The notes under the pieces: generated by a model
The model's database searches: none
Told to the model about the DNA's origin: nothing
Seen by the model: the letters and a program-made list of their open reading frames with translations, nothing else
NCBI GenBank assembly: GCA_001790645.1
Contig: MGDB01000139.1
Span: 1-18,460 of the forward strand
Direction: 5' to 3'
Length of the DNA: 18,460 nucleotides
Origin: Candidatus Schekmanbacteria bacterium GWA2_38_11
GTDB taxonomy: Bacteria; Schekmanbacteria; GWA2-38-11
Made by a program: the position numbers and the translations under genes
Shown here: positions 6,496 to 13,066 of the stretch, piece after piece
Position numbering within the stretch: the first letter of the stretch is position 1
Layout of the letters: each line of letters starts with the position of its first letter

Positions 6496-7266
6496 TTAAG
6501 ATTTTTTTTTAAGCTCACTCACAATCATCGGGATTGTGGTTCCCGCTTTTTCGTAGATTGTGAGGTTAGCTACCTGATCAGTGAGAGGAGTTGGTTCAGG
6601 ATTTATCTCAATTATTTTTGCGCCGCTGTCCTTTGCAACTAAAGGTATCTCTGATGCAGGTGAGACAATGGCAGATGTTCCTATCACAAGCATTACGTCA
6701 CATGACTTTGCATTTGCATAAGCCTTTACCATGGCTTTTTGAGGAATCGCCTCACCAAAGAACACGACATCAGGTCTCAAAATACCGCCGCACTCACAGC
6801 GGGGAGGAATATTCTTTATGATATCGGGATCAGTTTCATACCGATTACTGCATTCAATGCACAAAAGCCAGCGGTTATTCCCGTGAAATTCGATTACATT
6901 CCTGCTTCCTGCAGCCTGATGAAGACCATCAACATTCTGTGTTATTATTGAACTTAAATAGCCCATCTCTTCAAGCTGGGCTAACCCTACATGACCATTG
7001 TTTGGTTTGGAAAATATTATGATAGCTAAAAGTTCTTTGAGCATCTGCCAGACCTTGGCTGGATTCTCGTAGAATGCATCTATGTAAGCATATTCTTCAG
7101 GGTTATATTTTGCCCAAAGCCCTTTTTCTCCCCTGAAAGGATCAATCCCGCTTTCAACAGAAATACCGGCACCGGTTAAAGCAACTGTCATCGTGGATTC
7201 TTTTATTAACTTTGCTACAGCAGAAATTTTATTTTTGTTATCTGTCATGAATTGCTTTTTCTTCAT
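6496..7266 (-). CDS. cobB: Sir2-family NAD-dependent protein deacylase (sirtuin)
   Basis: Numbering from a possible TTG at 7272, NAD-binding motifs are GAGIS (34-38), TQNVDGLH (111-118) and the catalytic H130 in EFHGN. A zinc ribbon is formed by C138/C141 and C159/C161 (CIEC and CEC). GTSAIVSPASEIP and INPEPTPLT complete the Rossmann fold. The enzyme removes acyl groups from lysines using NAD and yields nicotinamide and O-acyl-ADP-ribose. The Tyr-x-x-Arg pair that marks desuccinylases such as E. coli CobB appears to be L78/L81 here, so I favour deacetylation or another acyl group. I chose the ATG at 7266 over the TTG two codons upstream. The likely ribosome binding site lies in an inverted repeat (7271-7300). 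A run of nine A near the 3' end could be prone to slippage. Confidence 0.9.
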   Translation of the reverse strand: MKKKQFMTDNKNKISAVAKLIKESTMTVALTGAGISVESGIDPFRGEKGLWAKYNPEEYAYIDAFYENPAKVWQMLKELLAIIIFSKPNNGHVGLAQLEEMGYLSSIITQNVDGLHQAAGSRNVIEFHGNNRWLLCIECSNRYETDPDIIKNIPPRCECGGILRPDVVFFGEAIPQKAMVKAYANAKSCDVMLVIGTSAIVSPASEIPLVAKDSGAKIIEINPEPTPLTDQVANLTIYEKAGTTIPMIVSELKKKS

Positions 7267-7270
7267 TTTC

Positions 7271-7300
7271 AAAATTCCCCCTTTGAAAAAAGGGGATTTT
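7271..7300. repeat. AAAATTCCCCC/GGGGATTTT inverted repeat between histidine kinase and sirtuin genes
   Basis: On the plus strand AAAATTCCCC (7271-7280) is nearly the reverse complement of GGGGATTTT (7292-7300), with one unpaired base and an A-rich loop. Read on the minus strand, it lies immediately upstream of the sirtuin ATG and contains GGGGG, the only purine-rich ribosome-binding candidate. Confidence 0.6.
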
Positions 7301-7307
7301 CCTATCC

Positions 7308-9677
7308 CTACTTACTGCAGGGCAGTCTTAAGAAAAATTTTGTTCCCTCATCAACCCTGCTCTCAAAGGTTACTGTCCCCGCGTGCTTTTCAACTATCTG
7401 ATGCGCAATCGAAAGACCAAGGCCTGTCCCTTCACCCACCTTTTTGGTTGTAAAGAAAGGCTCAAATATTCTGTCTTTTATCTCATCCGGTACGCCGCAA
7501 CCTGTATCAGCAAACTCAACCACAACATAATCCTCCCCGTCCATACCGGTCCTTACAGTAATAGTCCCGGTCTTCCCTTTCATAGCTTGAGACGCATTAA
7601 GCAGAATATTCAGAAACACCTGGCTAAGTTCTCCTTTATTTCCGTAAACATTTTTGATGGTATTGTCATATTCTCGTTTGACTTTTACATTCATAATCTG
7701 AAACTGGTAATCCACAAGGTGGATCGTATTCTCAATACACTCATTAATATCAAAGAAATCATTTTCTGATGACTTTGACTGCCGTGAGAAAAGCAAAAGG
7801 TTCTGGACAATGGTCTGGCAGCGGATTCCTCCTTTTGAGGCGGTCTTCAGCCACCGGTTTTTTTTATCTTCATTTTTTAATATATCCTTAAGGATTTTAT
7901 CAATCTCAGCAACCTTTTCCCTCCTCTCAATCCCAGCTTTACATATTTCCATTATTTTTTTGTAATGAGCTTCATCAAAGAATTCTAGGTTTTTTATATG
8001 CTCCAAATTAGTCACTATTCCGCCCAAAGGGTTATTTATTTCATGGGCAACTCCGCCGGCCAGCTGCCCCAAGGCTGCCATCTTTTCTGACTGGAAAAGC
8101 TGCGCCTCTGTTTGCTCCAGTTTATTTGAAGTAGTTACCAGCCTCTTATTTTTTTCTTCTGTAAGCCTTGCATTCTCTACTGCTATCCCTATCTGACTTG
8201 CTATGATTGAAACAATTTCCATGTCGGTTTCATCAAACGGGTGGTCGTCTTTTCTGTTCATACTTATGATCAGTCCAATGCTTTTACTTTTTGAAACTAC
8301 CGGCACAAGAAGGAAATCAGCATTGGAGGAAATAATGTTTTTAAGAGCTTCTGAGGCTTCTATTCCATGAGGTATGTTTTCATGTAAATTAAATTTATTT
8401 AAGATCAAAGCTTCATCCTGTCTTAAAACAAAATGTACCAGAGACAGTTCATTGGCGTTATATGACTTAAGATATTCATTAATGCCGCCGCCTATCCCAA
8501 AGTGAATGTCAAGACTTCCGGTTTCCTCATCAATTATGAGCAGGGTTTGTGCCTCGCAGGGCATCAGTTCATCTATACCCTGTACAGAGAGCTGTAAAAG
8601 CTCATTCAGATCAAGGCATGAGGAGATTTTATTTCCAATCTGGCTTGTCTTTTTAAGCTCTGATAAAAGCTCCTTGTTAAAATCAGAAACAGTTTTGTAT
8701 TTTGACGCATTGCGCAGGCTTATTGCAAGCAGCTCTGATAATTTTCTTAAAATGCTGAAGACCCGCGGGGTTATCTGGCAGTTCTTCTCGTCTTCTCCTG
8801 TATAGGCTGATAAAATCCCGACGACCCTTTCATCAAGAACAACAGGGAAAAGGGCAAGTGATTTAATTTTTCCGAATTTTGACATATTCTGAAGATTCTG
8901 GTTTGGATATTTATTAAGATCTTCAACATAAATTTCTTTGCGTTGCCTGTAGAGTATATCAGAAAGAGGAATTTCTTCTATATTCTGATGTGGAAAACGG
9001 CTAAGCAGTTCACCTGATATCCCGCGGCTGTCTTTAACTGTCATTTTCCCGTCCCGGTTTATTGCTATGTAGCCGCATTTATTAATTGGCAGCTTGGAGG
9101 TAATTTCATCAAGGACAGAAGAAATTATTTTGTCAAATTTCAGGCTTGAGACTATGGTCTTTGTAATGATTGAGAGGATCTCCATGTCAACTTCTTTTTC
9201 TTTCAGCTTTTTTACTGTAAGTGCATCCTTTTTGATCAGATTAAATTTATTGGCTAACTTTTTTATCATCAGGCAGAAATTCTCAGCCATTATTGGCTTT
9301 ATTATACATGCAGCGTAGCTATCTGTTTTAAAGTAAGACCTTGCAGTATCTGCATAATCAATATCTGTCAGCATTACCAGATAAGTTTCCTGGAAACCCT
9401 TCCTCAAAGTATGAAAAAAATCTTTTGGAGAAATCCCTGATAGTATATTCTGGAAAACTATTACAGAAAATTCTCCCTGCTTTTTTATTTCAGAAAAGGC
9501 ATCCTTTGAAGTATCTGCATAGGTTATGCTGAGGTCATATTCCTTAGCTAACCTGGAGATCTCATTCCGCCATCCCGGCTCAAATTCACCGACAATTAAT
9601 ACCCGGTTGTTCTGCTCGAAATCAATCTCGTAGGGAGAGGATCTAGGTACTGTCATTTTGTTTAAAATTTTTTCCAT
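7308..9677 (-). CDS. Cytoplasmic hybrid-like histidine kinase: pseudo-receiver, two GAF domains, HisKA, HATPase
   Basis: The 789-residue protein has no membrane segment. Residues 25-148 look like a receiver domain: the late T104 and K127 (IIKP) are kept, but the phospho-acceptor position reads VFQN (Q76) and the first acidic pair is GE. Two GAF domains follow (about 165-325 and 345-505), then a short coiled coil. The dimerisation helix carries H545 in [13 protein letters not shown]. The ATPase domain has the N box [18 protein letters not shown] (724-730), FEPFFTTK and GEGTGLGLS. It should autophosphorylate and pass phosphate to an unlinked regulator; none is encoded in the window. The GAF domains probably sense a small molecule. 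The spacing from H545 to the second helix ([11 protein letters not shown], 622-632) is unusually long. It is the first gene of the set with sirtuin and PfkB kinase. Confidence 0.93.
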   Translation of the reverse strand: MEKILNKMTVPRSSPYEIDFEQNNRVLIVGEFEPGWRNEISRLAKEYDLSITYADTSKDAFSEIKKQGEFSVIVFQNILSGISPKDFFHTLRKGFQETYLVMLTDIDYADTARSYFKTDSYAACIIKPIMAENFCLMIKKLANKFNLIKKDALTVKKLKEKEVDMEILSIITKTIVSSLKFDKIISSVLDEITSKLPINKCGYIAINRDGKMTVKDSRGISGELLSRFPHQNIEEIPLSDILYRQRKEIYVEDLNKYPNQNLQNMSKFGKIKSLALFPVVLDERVVGILSAYTGEDEKNCQITPRVFSILRKLSELLAISLRNASKYKTVSDFNKELLSELKKTSQIGNKISSCLDLNELLQLSVQGIDELMPCEAQTLLIIDEETGSLDIHFGIGGGINEYLKSYNANELSLVHFVLRQDEALILNKFNLHENIPHGIEASEALKNIISSNADFLLVPVVSKSKSIGLIISMNRKDDHPFDETDMEIVSIIASQIGIAVENARLTEEKNKRLVTTSNKLEQTEAQLFQSEKMAALGQLAGGVAHEINNPLGGIVTNLEHIKNLEFFDEAHYKKIMEICKAGIERREKVAEIDKILKDILKNEDKKNRWLKTASKGGIRCQTIVQNLLLFSRQSKSSENDFFDINECIENTIHLVDYQFQIMNVKVKREYDNTIKNVYGNKGELSQVFLNILLNASQAMKGKTGTITVRTGMDGEDYVVVEFADTGCGVPDEIKDRIFEPFFTTKKVGEGTGLGLSIAHQIVEKHAGTVTFESRVDEGTKFFLRLPCSK

Positions 9678-9742
9678 CGAAGCAATTACTCATATATAAA
9701 TTATATAAAAATTAAAGCGTTTAGCATTCACTTCAATTTTTA

Positions 9743-9771
9743 TTATTATATCAATTAGCCAATTTTGTCAA
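9743..9771 (-). promoter_or_regulatory. Candidate sigma-70-type promoter for the histidine kinase gene
   Basis: On the minus strand a perfect TTGACA (9766-9771) is followed after 15 bp by TATAAT (9745-9750), or after 17 bp by TAATAA (9743-9748). The boxes lie about 66-94 bp before the ATG at 9677 in an AT-rich leader. No strong ribosome binding site is seen before that ATG. Confidence 0.5.
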
Positions 9772-9990
9772 CGGATTGGGAAAATGGATACAGGATGATG
9801 TAGGGGTGGGTCGCTGACTCGCCCTCTTTCTATAAAATTGGGCGACCGGACAGGTTGCCCCCACGTTATTAAAATCCAAATTTCATGACGTTGTTGACAT
9901 TGGAACTTTTGGATTATACTTTTAATATGAACCGGGGGTCTTAATAAGATTGAGGATTCAAGCGGCCAGAGGGTCAAGGGAAAGGGAGGA
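9772..9990. other. Intergenic stretch with a G/C-rich imperfect inverted repeat
   Basis: No intact gene is visible. Positions 9803-9862 hold an imperfect dyad: GGTCGC (9809-9814) with GCGACC (9842-9847), and TCGCCC (9819-9824) with GGGCGA (9840-9845), with C-rich and G-rich flanks. This is another interspersed-repeat type. The frame of the downstream pseudogene stays open back to 9931, but I see no recognisable protein sequence before about 9991. Confidence 0.5.
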
Positions 9991-10410
9991 GGCTGTACAT
10001 ATACTGCAATGGCAGAGATTGGCGGCATAGGAAAGATTCTATTAATTTCGGGTGGAGTCTGGAAAAATCACCCATGCTGTGTCCTGGTTGCAAGAAAAGA
10101 ATTTGTTGAAAAAAGAAAAAATAGCGGAAGGAATGGCCAAAGTACATATTAAGGCAACAGAATATATAAACAACAACCCTGAGGATGCAGCAGCGATTGC
10201 GGCAAAATATAGCGGTTAAAAACAGATATAATAAAATCTTCCATGAAAAGCATTAAGTATATTTATTTTCCTGATAAAGAGGGGGCAGAGGTTTAGATTT
10301 CTTTTTTGGAAAAAATAGGTTATATAAAAGAAAATATTTTAAATATCATTGCTAATGGGTTTATAGATGAAGGATTCTGTAAAAAATTTAAGCAAATTTT
10401 CAGGAGATAA
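9991..10410 (+). pseudogene. Decayed NitT/TauT-type ABC transporter substrate-binding protein (SsuA/NMT1-like), C-terminal part
   Basis: Three pieces read as one family. Frame 1 from 9991 gives YTAMAEIGGIGKILLIS, then VWKNHPCCVLVARKEFVEK. In the A-rich run near 10111-10121 the frame shifts by one, and frame 2 continues IAEGMAKVHIKATEYINNN, then PEDAAAIAAKYSG, to a TAA at 10217. The sequence resumes in frame 1 with KTDIIKSSMKSIKYIYFPDK, meets a TAG at 10294, and then reads ISFLEKIGYIKEN on to a TAA at 10408. The HPCCVLV segment, the INxNPExAA segment and the KYxYFPDxEG segment match periplasmic binding proteins of nitrate/sulfonate/taurine-type importers. With two frameshifts, one internal stop and no N-terminal half or signal peptide, the gene is dead. 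No permease or ATPase partner lies in the window. Confidence 0.82.
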
Positions 10411-10476
10411 GTTCTCTCAGGAGTTTATGGATTTCATGGGAGAGATAGGACAGGAGCTCCAAAGGAGAAAGATAAT

Positions 10477-11502
10477 TTGAAAATTATTTTTAATAAATCT
10501 GAAATCAATATTAATATTAAAGGGTCTGAAATCTTCCCTTTCGTTACTTCTCTTGTGCTCCATCTTTTATTTATGCTGGCAATAATTTTTCTGTTTAAAC
10601 CTGAAATCCCAAAGCCTGTGAAGGACACCTTCAAGGTACTTTTATTCTATGAACCTAAATCACCTGCACTGGAACAGGAAAAAGTTACAAGACTCTATGG
10701 CTCTGAGAAAAGCAGCGGCGCATCTGTCCTTTCAAAGAAGGAAGACTCAAATGCTGTAAAAGAAGGATTAAAAAAAGGAGTTACTCTCGCTGAACAGAAA
10801 CCCTTAATATTCAAAAAATCAACTCCTCCCCAGAAAAAAGGTGAAAAGAAATTTAAGCTTGCAAGAAAGGAAACAAGAGGCGAGGATATGATTAAAAAAG
10901 AAAATGGCGCGTTTAAAAAAGAGGAGGAGAACGCTGAGAGTGCTAAAGGTGAGGCTGAGGATAAGGGAAAAGATGAGAAGACAGTTGAGAAAGGCACAAG
11001 TTCCAACATTACTGATCCAGGCCAGGCAGGGAAAAAATCTGGATTTTCAGCAAGAAATATGGATAAAGACCTTTTGTCAAAATATGCCGGCCGCTCAAGT
11101 AAAGACGGCCTTGGCGGGGAAGATGAGGACGGTGAAGGGGGAATTGACAGCACCGGAGGTTCCGGAAAAACGGTTGACCTCAATACAAATGACCTGAAAT
11201 TTCTTTCATATTTCAAGCATATTAAAGATCTCATAGAAAGTGTATGGATATACCCTCGTGAGGCAAGAGAAAAAGGCATTGATGGCCAGTTAGTAATAAA
11301 ATTTACCATAAGGGAAAACGGCGAACTCGGACCAGTTGAGGTTTTGGCGTCTTCAGGCTATAAGTTTCTTGACGCCGCAGCTGTGCAAGCCCTTAGTGAC
11401 GCCTCCCCTTTCCCCACTCTTCCAAAGCAATGGAAGAAAAAAGAGATAACCATTTCAGGAAATTTTATATATTACCTTTATAGAAAGAGTTTATTCTATT
11501 AA
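10477..11502 (+). CDS. tonB: TonB-family energy transducer
   Basis: The 341-residue protein has a short cytoplasmic start, one membrane segment (about 20-40) and a long periplasmic linker rich in Lys, Glu and Gly (about 75-235). The C-terminal TonB domain (about 245-335) contains SVWIYPREAREKGIDGQLVI and ASSGYKFLDAAAVQAL. In the membrane helix S25-x3-H29 matches the SxxxH motif that couples TonB to ExbB/ExbD. The protein would pass proton-motive force to outer-membrane receptors. The linker is charged rather than Pro-rich and includes an acidic Gly patch (GGEDEDGEGG). The start is TTG at 10477, supported by AGGAG at 10463-10467. No exbB, exbD or receptor gene lies in the window, so this is an orphan tonB downstream of a dead transporter gene. 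A 37-codon open frame ends across the TTG (TTGA). Confidence 0.88.
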   Translation: MKIIFNKSEININIKGSEIFPFVTSLVLHLLFMLAIIFLFKPEIPKPVKDTFKVLLFYEPKSPALEQEKVTRLYGSEKSSGASVLSKKEDSNAVKEGLKKGVTLAEQKPLIFKKSTPPQKKGEKKFKLARKETRGEDMIKKENGAFKKEEENAESAKGEAEDKGKDEKTVEKGTSSNITDPGQAGKKSGFSARNMDKDLLSKYAGRSSKDGLGGEDEDGEGGIDSTGGSGKTVDLNTNDLKFLSYFKHIKDLIESVWIYPREAREKGIDGQLVIKFTIRENGELGPVEVLASSGYKFLDAAAVQALSDASPFPTLPKQWKKKEITISGNFIYYLYRKSLFY

Positions 11503-11548
11503 CGAAGGGTTTGAGGATTCGAGGAAATTAAAATCCCCCTTTATTCCA

Positions 11549-11574
11549 CCCTCTCCCCCTTGTTGAGGAGAGGG
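11549..11574. repeat. Inverted repeat CCCTCTCC / GGAGAGGG
   Basis: Bases 11549-11556 pair perfectly with 11567-11574. It follows tonB by about 45 bp and belongs to the same C-rich/G-rich family as 2687-2722. Confidence 0.6.
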
Positions 11575-11654
11575 GTTATGAAAGAAAGTTCCAAAGGGTA
11601 AGAAATTTTGTTAAAATAATTTTTAAAAAAAATACTGTACCTTGTTGCCTCTTT

Positions 11655-11735
11655 TCCCCTACGGGGAGAGGACTTCGGCGTGAGCTCAGTCGAACACTTG
11701 GTCGTAGTCCTCAGTCGAACGATTGAGGTGAGAGG
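11655..11735. repeat. CTCTCCCC-family repeat interrupted by a CTCAGTCGAAC element
   Basis: TCCCC-TAC-GGGGA (11655-11667) is followed by GAGGAC, as in other copies. The expected GGTGAG tail is displaced to 11727 by about 50 bases. That insert contains CTCAGTCGAAC twice (11685-11695 and 11710-11720); the second copy starts an 18-bp imperfect palindrome (11710-11727). Confidence 0.6.
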
Positions 11736-11744
11736 AAAAAATCA

Positions 11745-11794
11745 GCGGGACAAGAATGTCCCGCCTATCGATAGGCGGGGTTTTCTAACCCCGC
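11745..11794. repeat. Two adjoining stem-loops joined by a 14-bp palindrome
   Basis: GCGGGACA (11745-11752) pairs with TGTCCCGC (11757-11764). GCCTATCGATAGGC (11763-11776) is a perfect palindrome. GCGGGG (11775-11780) pairs with CCCCGC (11789-11794). The three overlap by two bases each, so alternative foldings exclude one another. A weak terminator is possible but no T-tract follows on the plus strand. Confidence 0.65.
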
Positions 11795-11812
11795 ATTTCC
11801 AGAGGAAAATCT

Positions 11813-13060
11813 ATGATTGCTGAAATTGTTTGCATCGGAACAGAACTGCTATTGGGACAGATAGTCGATACTAATTCTACCTTCCTTGCAGAGAAACTGG
11901 CAGCCGCCGGGATTGATCTTTATCATAAGACAATTGTCGGAGATAACCTCAAAAGGATAGAGGAGGTCTTAAAACTTGCCCTCTCAAGGGCAGATGTCGT
12001 CATTGCTTCAGGCGGCCTCGGGCCTACAGAAGACGACCTGACAAGAGAGGCAATTTTAAATATCACTGCCTCTCCCCTTGAGCCTGATATTGAGTCACTG
12101 GAACATATCAGAAAAATTTTCTCCCTTCGAAATATCCCAATGCCAAAGAACAATGAAATCCAGGCCATGTTCCCGAAAGGGTCAAAAATTTTACCAAATC
12201 CCCAGGGCACAGCTCCGGGCTTTATAAAGGAATTTAACAAAAAATTCATCATAGCCCTGCCAGGAGTCCCCAGGGAATTTAAAGAGATGGTTGAAAAAGA
12301 GGTCATCCCATTTCTCTGCTCAAGGCTTGAATCTCCTGCTATAATTAAATCAATGGTTTTAAAAACCATCGGGGTTTCCGAATCCAAGCTCAGTGAAATA
12401 TTAAAAGATATTTTTTTCAGTTCCTCAAACCCCACACTTGCCTACCTTGCCAGAGAAGGAGGAATTGAATTAAGGATAACCGCAAAGGGAAAGAATGTTG
12501 AAGAGGCCAGCAGCTTAATCTCAAAGATGGAGCAGCAGGTCAGGGAAAGAATAGAAAAACTCATCTTTGGCACAGATGATGAAACCCTTGAAGGCGTAAT
12601 AGGAAAAATGCTTCGTGGAAAAGGTCTTAAACTTGCTGTCGCAGAATCATGCACTGGCGGACTTATTGCAAGCAAAATTACAGATGTGCCGGGAAGCTCA
12701 GAATATTTTTTAATGGGAGCTGTAACTTACAGCAACAAGGCTAAGGCAGATATTCTGCACGTTCCCGGGGAGATGATAATAAAGCACGGGGCTGTGTCAA
12801 AAGAGGTTGCAGAGACTATGGCAAAGGGAATCAGGGAAGTTGCCGGAGCTGATATTGGAATTGGTGTAACAGGAATTTCCGGGCCTTCAGGCGGTACACA
12901 AGAAAAACCTGTCGGTCTTGTCTATATCGCCCTTTCTGCAAAAGATAAACTCTACTGCAGAGACTACTGCTTCAGAGGAACAAGGGGCAGAAATAAATCC
13001 TTTTCAGCACAAATGGCACTTGAAATATTGAGAAGATATCTGTTAGGGTTATTGGAATAA
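11813..13060 (+). CDS. cinA: CinA: competence/damage-inducible protein, nicotinamide-nucleotide amidase
   Basis: The 415-residue length is normal for the two-domain protein. The N-terminal MoaB/MogA-like domain (1-170) shows IGTELLLGQIVDTN and SGGLGPTEDDLTRE. In characterised homologues this domain hydrolyses ADP-ribose-type substrates. The C-terminal amidase domain (about 260-412) has AESCTGG (277-283) and GVTGISGPSGGT; homologues deamidate NMN to NaMN, which recycles pyridine nucleotides. The protein is soluble. AGAGGAAA before the ATG gives a clear start. The next gene, tsaE-cca, starts only 6 bp after the stop, so the two are co-transcribed. A link with the NAD-consuming sirtuin about 4.5 kb away is possible but speculative. 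Confidence 0.94.
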   Translation: MIAEIVCIGTELLLGQIVDTNSTFLAEKLAAAGIDLYHKTIVGDNLKRIEEVLKLALSRADVVIASGGLGPTEDDLTREAILNITASPLEPDIESLEHIRKIFSLRNIPMPKNNEIQAMFPKGSKILPNPQGTAPGFIKEFNKKFIIALPGVPREFKEMVEKEVIPFLCSRLESPAIIKSMVLKTIGVSESKLSEILKDIFFSSSNPTLAYLAREGGIELRITAKGKNVEEASSLISKMEQQVRERIEKLIFGTDDETLEGVIGKMLRGKGLKLAVAESCTGGLIASKITDVPGSSEYFLMGAVTYSNKAKADILHVPGEMIIKHGAVSKEVAETMAKGIREVAGADIGIGVTGISGPSGGTQEKPVGLVYIALSAKDKLYCRDYCFRGTRGRNKSFSAQMALEILRRYLLGLLE

Positions 13061-13066
13061 AAGAAA

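Larger units (their letters stand above)
11503..11812. other. Intergenic stretch made almost entirely of interspersed repeats
   Basis: These 310 bases contain no gene. They hold a C-rich/G-rich hairpin (11549-11574), an interrupted CTCTCCCC-family copy (11655-11735), a CTCAGTCGAAC direct repeat, and two adjoining stem-loops (11745-11794) that end 18 bases before cinA. AGAGGAAA at 11801-11808 is the cinA ribosome binding site. Confidence 0.7.

Noticed and set aside
9894..9920. TTGACA followed by TATACT on the plus strand before the pseudogene
   Set aside because: The spacer is only 15 bp, and the gene it would serve is dead; at most a relic promoter.
10695..11309. 204-codon minus-strand frame opposite tonB
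   Set aside because: Its Ser/Pro/Phe-rich composition is the complement of the Lys/Glu/Gly-rich TonB linker; not a gene.
11923..12435. 170-codon minus-strand frame opposite cinA
   Set aside because: Antisense shadow of a clearly coding gene, with no ribosome binding site or motif.
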